DNA of 64,000 bases from the NCBI GenBank assembly GCA_038874435.1, contig JAVZCK010000005.1, positions 58,902-122,901 on the forward strand. The letters are read 5' to 3'. Of the stretch, positions 52,251 through 60,150 are shown one piece after another (the first letter of the stretch is position 1; the number at the start of each line of letters is the position of its first letter). Source of the DNA: Thermoplasmata archaeon. GTDB lineage: Archaea > Thermoplasmatota > Thermoplasmata > Lutacidiplasmatales > SKW197. A program made the position numbers and the translations under genes. Below the pieces are notes generated by a model. It did not search any database. It saw only the letters and a list, made by a program, of their open reading frames with translations, and had not been told where the DNA came from.

Positions 52251-53056
52251 CTCATCGTGAGCGTGCCCTTCACCTTCCCCAAATACTCTATCCTGTCTAA
52301 AGCATACTTTGCAGCAATTATGAAGACCACTGAGAGCACAGCAAGAAGCGCCAGTTCAATCCATGGATTCAGAAAGCCCCAGGGAATACTCTCTGGAAAC
52401 AGAATCTGCCGCATGGCATCAAGCCCCAGTGTGAGGGGAATGACTGATGCTGCAGCAGCCACAAAAGTTCCGAGGGCTTTTACAGGAAAATACTGGCCTG
52501 ATAGAAAGTAAACTGGCTCCTGGAGAATGTTGTTCAGATACCATGCCTCCCTGCCCCACATCAAGTAGAGTGAGGCGAAGAGCATTCCCATTCCATAGAG
52601 GGCAAGAAGTGCCACAACAAACACCAGAAAAAGAAGAATTGGAGAAGAGATTACGAACTTCACATTGAAAACGAAAATCCCAACCATCAGAATTGCAGTA
52701 GCTCTCAGTGTGGTAGAAACAATCGCTCCAAAGGCCATCCCTGCCAGTATGGACATTTTTGACATCGGCGCAGCAAGATAAAGCTGGAGATTTGCTGTCT
52801 CCTTTTCCCAGTAAAGCTGGGCAGCCATACTCCATAATACATTGAGCCAGTATGTAGTCATAACTCCGCCAAGCACCACAAATCCTTCATACATCGCAGG
52901 GGCATTCAAACTCCTGTAAACATAGATAAAAGCAGAGATGCTGAGAAGCGGAAGCACAGTTTCCCAGAAAATCCAGGAAGGTTCACGGGTTAAGCCGACT
53001 ATTCTGGGATATGCCCTTCCTCGAATTGCGCGGAGGTTCAGCAAGACCGTGTTCAT
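52241..53056 (-). CDS. ABC-2 type transporter permease
   Basis: A 271-residue membrane protein with the same ABC-2 layout (LNNILQEPVYFLSGQYFPVKALGTFVAAAASVIPLTLGLDAMR). It overlaps the ATPase gene by four bases and the other permease by ten, so the three are translated together as a heterodimeric exporter. Confidence 0.85.
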   Translation of the reverse strand: MNTVLLNLRAIRGRAYPRIVGLTREPSWIFWETVLPLLSISAFIYVYRSLNAPAMYEGFVVLGGVMTTYWLNVLWSMAAQLYWEKETANLQLYLAAPMSKMSILAGMAFGAIVSTTLRATAILMVGIFVFNVKFVISSPILLFLVFVVALLALYGMGMLFASLYLMWGREAWYLNNILQEPVYFLSGQYFPVKALGTFVAAAASVIPLTLGLDAMRQILFPESIPWGFLNPWIELALLAVLSVVFIIAAKYALDRIEYLGKVKGTLTMRWQ

Positions 53057-54015
53057 TCTAACCCTCTGCCCGTAAGCTTTAGAAACACATCTTCAAGCGT
53101 GGGTTCATCCTTGTGGAGCGATACAATTTTACCGTTTTCCCTGTAAATCCCAGATACAACTTCGCCCACCACCGCATCATCCTTCGCCACCAATCTCAAT
53201 TTTACCTTTCCATCCTGCTGGGATGCAGTGTGTCCCACAATGCCTTCAATCTTTCCTAGCCAGTCAAGTCTAATCGCTGGCTTAATTTCGAGGTTTATAG
53301 AAACATCTGATTTTACAAGCTTTTTAAGTTCTGAAGGGGTATCCAATGCGATTATTTTTCCTCTGTCAATTATTGCTATTCTATCGCAAAGCTCATCTGC
53401 CTCCATCATGTAGTGGGTCGTAAGCAGCACAGTTCTTTCCTTGTTTTCAGCAATCCATTCCTTCACGAACTTTCTTATCATTCTTGCCGTCTCCACATCC
53501 AGTCCCAGCGTTGGCTCATCGAGAAATACAATCATTGGTTCTGTCATGAAGCCCCTGATTATGTTCACTTTCTGCCTTTCGCCTGTTGAGAGGGCTCTCA
53601 CCTTTCTTTTCGCAAGTTCTTGAATGCGAAGTCGTGCCAGCATTGAATTTATTCGTTCTGTTGCCACCTTGTTCGGGATTCCATAGAACTGGGAAAACAT
53701 CCAGAGATTTTCAAAAACTGTGAGCAAACCATAGCCAGAGGTTTCACCGCCAGCTACCATGTTGATTATCGGCCTGATTTTCCGAAACTCCTTTTCCACT
53801 TCGTAGCCATAGACATAAGCTTTACCAGAGGTGGGAAGCAAAAGTGTGGTGAGAATTTTTATCAATGTGGTTTTGCCTGCCCCATTCGGTCCGAGCAAGC
53901 CAAACAATTCTCCTTTTTTTACCGTGAGATTTATGTCCTTGAGTGCATGAACGGTCTTGCCCTTGCTTCTGAAATCCCTGGAAAGGTTGACGCACTTAAT
54001 TGCATCTGCGTGCAT
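53053..54015 (-). CDS. ABC transporter ATP-binding protein
   Basis: About 320 residues. Walker A GPNGAGKT at 42-49, Q-loop region, signature LSTGERQKV, Walker B MIVFLDEPTLGLD and the H-loop TTHYMMEADELCDR are complete. The extended C-terminal domain is typical of exporter ATPases (DrrA/CcmA type). The start is set at ATG 54015, where homology begins and a TATA-like GTTATTTAC is about 25-30 bases upstream; a frame from 54138 would run into the divergent gene's promoter. Confidence 0.9.
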   Translation of the reverse strand: MHADAIKCVNLSRDFRSKGKTVHALKDINLTVKKGELFGLLGPNGAGKTTLIKILTTLLLPTSGKAYVYGYEVEKEFRKIRPIINMVAGGETSGYGLLTVFENLWMFSQFYGIPNKVATERINSMLARLRIQELAKRKVRALSTGERQKVNIIRGFMTEPMIVFLDEPTLGLDVETARMIRKFVKEWIAENKERTVLLTTHYMMEADELCDRIAIIDRGKIIALDTPSELKKLVKSDVSINLEIKPAIRLDWLGKIEGIVGHTASQQDGKVKLRLVAKDDAVVGEVVSGIYRENGKIVSLHKDEPTLEDVFLKLTGRGLE

Positions 54016-54116
54016 ATGTTTGAGGAATAGGAAAAGCAGTAAATAACCTTTGTGATAGATGCTGAGAGAGCCAGAAAGGGGAGGAGAGAACAAAAAGTGG
54101 TAGGGGAGTTCAGCAA

Positions 54117-54140
54117 AATTGTACGGGAATGGATACAATT
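54117..54140. promoter_or_regulatory. Inverted repeat between ABC exporter and winged-helix gene
   Basis: AATTGTA (54117-54123) and TACAATT (54134-54140) are perfect inverted arms, ten bases apart. The right arm covers the AT element (TACAATTAATA) about 28 bases before GTG 54167. A dimeric winged-helix protein could bind it. Confidence 0.5.
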
Positions 54141-54166
54141 AATAGCGTGCGTGCCTTCTCTGTTTC

Positions 54167-54616
54167 GTGGCAGAAAACCTGAAGGACGAGATTAAGTATC
54201 TAACGAAAAGAATAGAAGAACTGGAAAAGCTTGTGGCATCACTGCTCAATCCATACAAAATGACTGCTGAGGCAATAGCCCAGACAAATACTCTTGCTGC
54301 AAACTATCTCAATCTTTTAAAACTATATCTCCAGTATGGCAAAGTCACCCCTGAGATTCTCCTCCCAGAGCTGAAGGACCCTATTGCTGCTGAAATCGTT
54401 TCTCTGCTTTTTGAAAAAAAGGAGGCAAACATATCTGAAATTGCCGAAGAATTGCGGAAACGGAGGGGCAAGGGTTCGAGAGCCACCGTTAGAACAAAGC
54501 TAAAGATGCTTCTGGAAATGGGTGCTGTGGAGAAAGTGGAGGGCAGAGGAAACAGATACAGGGTAGCAAGTGAATTGGTCAACAAGTGGCTAAAATTGCT
54601 CGGTTTGCTTAAGTAG
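54167..54616 (+). CDS. Winged-helix regulator with N-terminal coiled coil
   Basis: 149 residues: a coiled coil (about 4-30, LKDEIKYLTKRIEELEKLVASLL), a middle helical part and a C-terminal winged helix (IVSLLFEKKEANISEIAEELRKRRGKGSRATVRTKLKMLLEMGAVEKVEGRGNRYRV). It is divergent from the ABC exporter across about 150 bases holding an inverted repeat, so regulation of the exporter and of itself is likely but inferred. The GTG start lies where a leaderless transcript would begin. Confidence 0.65.
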   Translation: MAENLKDEIKYLTKRIEELEKLVASLLNPYKMTAEAIAQTNTLAANYLNLLKLYLQYGKVTPEILLPELKDPIAAEIVSLLFEKKEANISEIAEELRKRRGKGSRATVRTKLKMLLEMGAVEKVEGRGNRYRVASELVNKWLKLLGLLK

Positions 54617-54647
54617 TTGTGCAGCATTAAAAGAATTGGTGATAAAA

Positions 54648-55037
54648 ATGCCCGAGCAAAACGAACAAAAGGAAAAGAGAATAAAAATTGATACGGACGA
54701 TGAGAAAGATGTGGAGGAGCTGGAAAAAGTTCTATCAGTGGTTTCAGAGAAAGTACCGGCGTTGCTGAACGCACTCACGGATGTGCTCTATGGGAAGGAG
54801 CAATCCAAGAAGTTCGCGGAGGCCGTTGCGACATTCTACAAAACGCTTGTTGAAGCGGGGATGGACAAGAAGCAAGCATACGAACTAACATCCGAGTATA
54901 TGGCAAATCTGAACATTGCTGGAAATCTCGGAGAACTGATGCGTGAGGGTCTCCATGGAGATGATGAAGATATTGATGAAGAAATTGAGAAGAAAGTAAA
55001 AGAAAAGGTCTCAAAGAAACTGGAGGAAGAAGATTGA
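54648..55037 (+). CDS. Acidic helical protein of unknown function
   Basis: 129 residues with charged ends (EQNEQKEKRIKIDTDDEKDVEEL and DDEDIDEEIEKKVKEKVSKKLEEED) around a helical middle (VPALLNALTDVLYGKEQSKKFAEAVATFYKTLVEAGMDKKQAYELTSEYMANL). The middle resembles a small helical bundle, but no family is recognised. ATG 54648 has GGTGA five bases upstream. It is coupled to the next gene. Confidence 0.55.
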   Translation: MPEQNEQKEKRIKIDTDDEKDVEELEKVLSVVSEKVPALLNALTDVLYGKEQSKKFAEAVATFYKTLVEAGMDKKQAYELTSEYMANLNIAGNLGELMREGLHGDDEDIDEEIEKKVKEKVSKKLEEED

Positions 55038-55261
55038 GCAGAGCGGTGAAGGTCCTCTGCTTTATTCTGGCACATCTACCAGCCCTCTTTCTCCGCCTCA
55101 TTTTTTGTTATTTGATACTGGGACATAGAAGAAGATGGGCTGTTTATCGATTCAGGAAGCAACTGCGAAAACATGGGATTCCTAGAGAGATTGCTGATAA
55201 ACTCGCGATAGATTACGAGTCAATCATCACACTAAGCAGTTTGAAAAGGTTTTTAATCTGA
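55034..55261 (+). CDS. Small membrane protein
   Basis: 75 residues: an N-terminal hydrophobic helix (about 5-30, CFILAHLPALFLRLIFCYLIL) and a basic cytoplasmic tail (HRRRWAVYRFRKQLRKHGIPREIADKLA). The TTG start overlaps the upstream stop (TTGA), so it should be translated together with the acidic protein; the tail's positive charge could pair with that protein's acidic ends. Confidence 0.5.
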   Translation: MSRAVKVLCFILAHLPALFLRLIFCYLILGHRRRWAVYRFRKQLRKHGIPREIADKLAIDYESIITLSSLKRFLI

Positions 55262-55289
55262 GATTGTATTTCCTGCGGTGGTGAAAAGC

Positions 55290-56681
55290 ATGGCAAAGAA
55301 ACTGGTTTTTGGACCCACATTTGAGGAAATGCTTAATCCAGAGAAAATAAAGAAGGACATAAGGGCAAAGGCAATTGAGGCAAAAAAGAAAAAGGATGCT
55401 TTAAACCCAATAAATCTCTACAACATAACATGGGTTGATGAGAAAAACAGACCATACTATTTTGTGCTGCCAAAGCAATTAACTGGTGTTAAACCAAACA
55501 TCGTAATTCTCTATGGAAAAGAATTTCCTACAGGTAGCCATAAGGTTGGGGCTACTTACTCCTGTGCAATTGAAAAGCAGGTGCATCGAGAGATAGAACC
55601 TGGTGTCCATAAACTTGTATGGCCATCTACAGGAAACTATGGCATCGGCGGTGCTTATGTCGGACCTAGAATGGGTTATGCGTCGATCGTAATTCTTCCA
55701 GAATTGATGTCAAAAGAGCGATTTGAGTTGATAAAATGGTACGGTGCAGATTACATTAAAACGCCTGGATGCGAGAGCAATGTGAAGGAAATCTACGATA
55801 AGGCAGAGGAACTGGCCGAAAAAGATAAGAAGATTCGTGTGCTGAACCAGTTTGCAGAGTTTGGGAATTACAGATTTCACTATTATGTGACTGGAAACAC
55901 AATTTTGCATGTGGTAAAGGAATTGAAGGAACAAGGTATAGGGAACGGAAGAGTGGCTGCCTTTGTTTCGGCAATGGGCTCTGGAGGCACAATTGCTGCT
56001 GGCGAGCGAATAAAACAGGAGTTTTATGAGGCAAAAACAATAGGGCTTGAGCCAATCCAGTGCCCCACTATTTTCCTTAATGGCTTTGGTGGGCATGATA
56101 TTCAGGGCATAGGGGATAAGCATGTCACATGGATACACAATGTGATGATGATGGACGCAATCATGTGCATTGATGACATTGAATGTAAACGTGGACTCCA
56201 ACTTTTGAGTGAGCCAGGTGGAATGGAGTACCTGCGGAAAGAGCTTGGGATTCCAAAGCAAACGGTTGAGTTCATGTCCACAGTTTTTGGGATTTCAGGC
56301 ATCTGCAACATAATTGGGGCAATAAAGACAGCGAAGTATTACGAAATGGATGAGGACGATGTGATATTTACGATTGCGACTGATTCAATTGACAGGTATT
56401 ATTCTGTGCTTGCGGACATGAGGAAGAACTACGGTAAAATAGACAGAGCAAGTGCAAGGGCTGTGCACGAGACAGTGTTCAATCCGAAACTTGACTGGAT
56501 AGAGGAGGCCACATTCCAGAGAAGGAAGCGATGGTTCAATTTGAAGTACTACACATGGGTTGAACAGCGGGGAAAAACAGTTGAAGAGCTTGTTGAAACC
56601 AGAAAACCAGAATTCTGGCTGAAACAACAGAAAATGGTAGAAGAAATTGACGAAAAAATTGTGGAAATGAGGGGCTTTTAG
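55290..56681 (+). CDS. TrpB-like PLP-dependent enzyme
   Basis: A 463-residue fold-type II PLP protein. The Schiff-base lysine should be in GSHKVGATYS; the substrate/phosphate loops are STGNYGIGGAYVG and SAMGSGGTIAAG. It resembles the uncharacterised 'PLP-dependent protein, subunit beta' group more than true TrpB: the C-terminal region (HDIQGIGDKHVTWIHN, ATDSIDRY) is distinctive. No trpA is adjacent, so tryptophan synthesis is unlikely. ATG 55290 has GGTGA five bases upstream. Confidence 0.75.
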   Translation: MAKKLVFGPTFEEMLNPEKIKKDIRAKAIEAKKKKDALNPINLYNITWVDEKNRPYYFVLPKQLTGVKPNIVILYGKEFPTGSHKVGATYSCAIEKQVHREIEPGVHKLVWPSTGNYGIGGAYVGPRMGYASIVILPELMSKERFELIKWYGADYIKTPGCESNVKEIYDKAEELAEKDKKIRVLNQFAEFGNYRFHYYVTGNTILHVVKELKEQGIGNGRVAAFVSAMGSGGTIAAGERIKQEFYEAKTIGLEPIQCPTIFLNGFGGHDIQGIGDKHVTWIHNVMMMDAIMCIDDIECKRGLQLLSEPGGMEYLRKELGIPKQTVEFMSTVFGISGICNIIGAIKTAKYYEMDEDDVIFTIATDSIDRYYSVLADMRKNYGKIDRASARAVHETVFNPKLDWIEEATFQRRKRWFNLKYYTWVEQRGKTVEELVETRKPEFWLKQQKMVEEIDEKIVEMRGF

Positions 56682-56713
56682 CTCGAGTTATGGTGAGCTA
56701 GTAGGATACACGA

Positions 56714-57032
56714 GAATTTTGTATTACAAGCAAGTATGACTCTGCTCTCAAACGAAGTAAAAAGAAGACAGTAGAGTATCTGTGGAAGGTTTACACTAGG
56801 AAGAATTATTCCACGGAGGAAAATGAAAGCGTTTGAGGAAATCGGAATACATTATGTGATGGCATTGCGGCGGAGCCTCCCAATAGTAAAATTGAAACCA
56901 CATAACCAATATAATCATTACTTCATGTACAGAGAGCATGCACAGTGGTGGCGTCAGGGTAGATGGGAGGGACGCACAATCTATCACTACTTGGACAAAT
57001 TTTTCTTTTTGTTTTTTAGTTTCTCTTTCTAG
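56714..57032 (+). pseudogene. IS4-like transposase remnant, frameshifted
   Basis: One frame reads ...KVYTRKNYSTEEN and the next, starting near 56823, continues MKAFEEIGIHYVMALRRSLPIV then YFMYREHAQWWRQGRWEGRTIYHYLD. Joined, these match the typical 'FYSxENIKxLEEIGIHYIIPLRR' and 'F..RE..W....Y.GK.IY.Y.D' segments of IS4/IS1634-type transposases. Both ends are missing and there is at least one frameshift, so it is dead. No terminal repeats or target duplication were found. Confidence 0.55.
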
Positions 57033-57503
57033 GATACTCAGATTAGATGTTTTTCATTACCAAAAAATTATTTTCAAAAATACTCTATGTACATTTTTGG
57101 CATGATTTATAAGTTGGATGTTATCCTTTCGGACGGTCAGTAAAACCTAGATATATAAATAAAATATGACCATAGTATAGTTAGCCATACAATCGATATT
57201 GAAATGTTTACTTTTGCACCTTTTAACCAGCTTTTTCTGATGTTTACCACTTTTCTGGAGATATAACGATAATGTTCCTAGGATGAGAATCAAAGCAGGC
57301 AATAATGAGAGGACACATACGAAGGTAAAAATTGAGAGAAGGAGATTTGATTTAAATCCTAAACACGTACAAAACAGCGAATATATCATGGGTAGGAAGA
57401 TCAAGCATGGTATATGCCATGCCGATAATAAGATAGTAAACAGAAACGACAAGTTTACGTCTTTTTAGTAGGTTTTCCTCAACCCGCTGAGGAGAATTTT
57501 CCA
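57033..57503. other. AT-rich stretch after the transposase remnant
   Basis: About 470 bases of notably AT-rich DNA. It holds overlapping hydrophobic frames on the minus strand (about 57147-57452 and 57352-57504) that could be pieces of one frameshifted three-helix membrane protein. I see no tRNA, repeat or clear promoter. It marks the border between the conserved gene block and the surface cluster. Confidence 0.4.
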
Positions 57504-57504
57504 T
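57352..57504 (-). CDS. Possible small membrane protein (or fragment)
   Basis: 50 residues from ATG 57504, which overlaps the preceding stop (TGATG): a charged start (MENSPQRVEENLLKRRK) and one hydrophobic helix. The overlap favours coupled translation with the upstream membrane protein. A second hydrophobic frame (57147-57452) continues in another phase, so this may be the front part of a frameshifted longer gene. Confidence 0.3.
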   Translation of the reverse strand: MENSPQRVEENLLKRRKLVVSVYYLIIGMAYTMLDLPTHDIFAVLYVFRI

Positions 57505-58055
57505 CATAGCATCCCCCATATGGTCCCGCAAATCAGAGGTAACATCCCACAAATGAGGAGGGTAATTACATCTAGCATGTGGATGTTTCCTTCTTTTTGT
57601 CTGTCATAACGCGCTACGGCGAGGACCGCTAGAAGAAACACAAGTGCCCAGATAGTCTCAATAACAAGAACCACAATCGAAATATGTGTCCTAGTCACAC
57701 CAAACCACAAGTTTACTTTTACTTCTATTTTCATCCACTCTAAAACGAGAAGGAAGGAATAAAGCGAAGGAATAAATGAGAACAAAACAAACCCGATAGA
57801 AGTAAGTTTTCTGACATAGGAAAAATGATATATGCGTATGCCACGAATTGCATATACGAGACTGAAAAATATTGCAACAAAACTTAAAAAACCTAAAATG
57901 ATAAAATCACCTACAAAACATTGATATCGAAAATAGTATTTTAAAATAATCCAACCAACAGCAAGTAATGGCCAAATAAACAACAAACCTAAAGTTATAG
58001 GTTGGTCATTGGCGAATTTTGTGAACCCTTTAATACATTCACGGGTGGATATCAT
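57504..58055 (-). CDS. Multi-helix membrane protein, unknown
   Basis: 183 residues with about five hydrophobic helices (about 21-38, 46-68, 83-103, 120-145, 160-180) and little soluble sequence. The start at ATG 58055 overlaps the end of the GH-like gene by 17 bases, tying it to the surface cluster as a possible membrane partner. No family is recognised. Confidence 0.55.
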   Translation of the reverse strand: MISTRECIKGFTKFANDQPITLGLLFIWPLLAVGWIILKYYFRYQCFVGDFIILGFLSFVAIFFSLVYAIRGIRIYHFSYVRKLTSIGFVLFSFIPSLYSFLLVLEWMKIEVKVNLWFGVTRTHISIVVLVIETIWALVFLLAVLAVARYDRQKEGNIHMLDVITLLICGMLPLICGTIWGML

Positions 58056-59388
58056 TCTTTAACCATCCCCACACTTCCTTTGTTCTATATACTGTACCAT
58101 CTGGGTCCCTTACAAGTACACCAAAGTACTCTTCGTGAGGAGCCCCTCCTTCATCTTTAGATATAAACTCGTACCACATGATTCCAACAAACCCTTTCTC
58201 TTTTCCGTCATTTTGGTAATAATTTACAAGGTATGAAGTAATGGTTCGGTAGAAATTTTTTTGATGGCTTTCTGGCCTGTACCCCCAAGTGCTGAACCCT
58301 GTCTCTGCTACTACTATCTTTTTGTGGTAGCTACTTTGAGTACCAAAATCATCACATAACATCATCACGATTTCTTTCAGATCGTTTTCGGTTACGCCTA
58401 ATACCCATGTCCCTGGATAGTAATCAAGCCCAATCAAATCTACCCTGGCCTCTGGTTTATCTAAAATTAATTTAAGATAATACTTGAGTCCGTCATATCC
58501 CTTCGGAATCTGCTCTGGTCTCCCCATCCCATTTGCAATAATATCATAGCTTGGATTTATGCAAATCAGAGTGGTTTTCCCGATTCTCTGGGCAACGCTC
58601 ATCTCTATTTCTGCATCTCTGATTGCCTTGCTACCTCCTGCAAGTAATGTGATCTCCAAATCTCTATTCCACCAAGGATGATGTCCCACACCAGTTCTTA
58701 TCCATAACTCTCCAAAAACTGGAGTATATATTTCATGATTCATCTCATTATCTACTTGATACACTAATATCCTCCTGTAGGCATCTGGGTCAACATTCCA
58801 GAACTTGTTTATAAGTGCCTTTACAAATGGCTTTACTTTCTGGATGTACTCTATATCGTAGTGGCAATTCGAATTCCATGGTTGCCAATCCGCATAGCCC
58901 TTCAATGAGATGCAGAAAATAACATTGTTTGAGTTTACAAAGCTCACCAACTTCCCAGAACTAAGTACATTTGTTGTCCACACGACTACAACCTCTCCAG
59001 GTTCCTCATAATTCGTTGTCATTCCAATGCCTCGCTCAGTTCCATAACGAGCAAAGGCTATATAAACCTCACCGAAGTAGCCCGTGGCTATTGTTGGCTC
59101 AAATAAGCCCAGTAGCGGATGCCCCTGTCTGTCCATAACAAGCTCGGTGTAGTTTGTATCCAGTTTTAGCCTCTGCGACGCTCCTGTTTGAGTTAGTTCT
59201 GCATCAAAACTAGCATAACAGAGCATGGAATACCAGTCGTCATAGTCACGCCAGACCACATGCAATTTCTTTTCCGTCTTTGGCATTCTGAATGGCAGTT
59301 GCCAGATGCCTGGCACAGCAGCATGGACATCTATTGCATCGGTATTGCTTGAGGTGAGCAACACAGTGGTGGGGCCCAACCATTTCAT
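58039..59388 (-). CDS. Clan GH-A-like glycoside hydrolase
   Basis: 449 residues with a TIM-barrel hydrolase pattern. A beta-4 type NE pair is in VDNEMNH (Glu215, probable acid/base) and a beta-7 type Glu is in VVAETGFSTWG (Glu362, probable nucleophile), 147 residues apart; LIGLDYYPGTW and GIMWYEFISKDEGG fit later strands. Which GH family is not clear. ATG 59388 overlaps the PKD gene stop (ATGA). No signal peptide is visible from this start, odd among surface genes, unless the start is farther upstream at 59436 or it acts inside. Confidence 0.6.
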   Translation of the reverse strand: MKWLGPTTVLLTSSNTDAIDVHAAVPGIWQLPFRMPKTEKKLHVVWRDYDDWYSMLCYASFDAELTQTGASQRLKLDTNYTELVMDRQGHPLLGLFEPTIATGYFGEVYIAFARYGTERGIGMTTNYEEPGEVVVVWTTNVLSSGKLVSFVNSNNVIFCISLKGYADWQPWNSNCHYDIEYIQKVKPFVKALINKFWNVDPDAYRRILVYQVDNEMNHEIYTPVFGELWIRTGVGHHPWWNRDLEITLLAGGSKAIRDAEIEMSVAQRIGKTTLICINPSYDIIANGMGRPEQIPKGYDGLKYYLKLILDKPEARVDLIGLDYYPGTWVLGVTENDLKEIVMMLCDDFGTQSSYHKKIVVAETGFSTWGYRPESHQKNFYRTITSYLVNYYQNDGKEKGFVGIMWYEFISKDEGGAPHEEYFGVLVRDPDGTVYRTKEVWGWLKNDIHP

Positions 59389-60146
59389 CGCTCTAGTGTA
59401 AAATCTATGATGTTTGAATAAAGAGTGTAATGCCATAAATAAGCCTCGTACCCTCGTGAAGTATATTTTGCCTGGAGTGAAAAATGACCCGTAAGATTAC
59501 CGAAATCATAACACTCCCACAAATCTATTGTTTCATTAATTGATTGTTGAGGCATTAGAGCTACTCTTTCTGGCACGCCAGGGATGACCGGGTACCTTCG
59601 GGGCAGTATTGAACCGTTGTGCATTATAAAATAGTCTATACTTATTTTACATCCCCACCATAAGTCGTCAACACAAATTACCTCGTGTTTTATATTTTGA
59701 AGAGTTGCAGTAACATTTATTGTTTCCCCTACTCTGAACGATTTCTTTACCAAAGAAATTGAAAATTTTAACCCTTCCTCCACATAGATTGTACGCGTTA
59801 CCTTTGCAATAGCACCACAATCGTCGGTAACTTTGAAAACTGCTGTGTATGTCCCTGTACGATTATAATACCACCAAACTCCAAAAAACTCATTCGCTTC
59901 CCGCGAATTCCAATCATATATACCATCTCCATCAAAATCCCATTCCTCAAGAACGATACCTCCGTCAGAATCTACGCCTACACCCAAAAATAAAACAGCC
60001 TCACCTACATCTGCCTCACTCGCACAGGATGCATAAGCTTTCGGTGGCTGGTTCCACAGTGTTTTTCCAAAACAAAAAATTGCTAAAATAAAATTAATCA
60101 CGAGTGAAATAGTTAGGAGTGCGCACCATGCTTTTTTCTTTTCCAA
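59385..60146 (-). CDS. Membrane-anchored PKD-domain protein
   Basis: 253 residues: basic start and membrane helix (MEKKKAWCALLTISLVINF), then a PKD domain (GEAVLFLGVGVDSDGGIVLEEWDFDGDGIYDW...GTYTAVFKVTDDCG) and a second beta-sandwich (KFSISLVKKSFRVGETINVTATLQN...) like BsuPI/intracellular-proteinase-inhibitor folds. The TTG start at 60146 has GGAGGTGA four bases upstream and lies five bases after the peptidase stop. PKD domains usually bind protein or sugar surfaces. Confidence 0.7.
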   Translation of the reverse strand: MEKKKAWCALLTISLVINFILAIFCFGKTLWNQPPKAYASCASEADVGEAVLFLGVGVDSDGGIVLEEWDFDGDGIYDWNSREANEFFGVWWYYNRTGTYTAVFKVTDDCGAIAKVTRTIYVEEGLKFSISLVKKSFRVGETINVTATLQNIKHEVICVDDLWWGCKISIDYFIMHNGSILPRRYPVIPGVPERVALMPQQSINETIDLWECYDFGNLTGHFSLQAKYTSRGYEAYLWHYTLYSNIIDFTLER

Positions 60147-60150
60147 TTTC

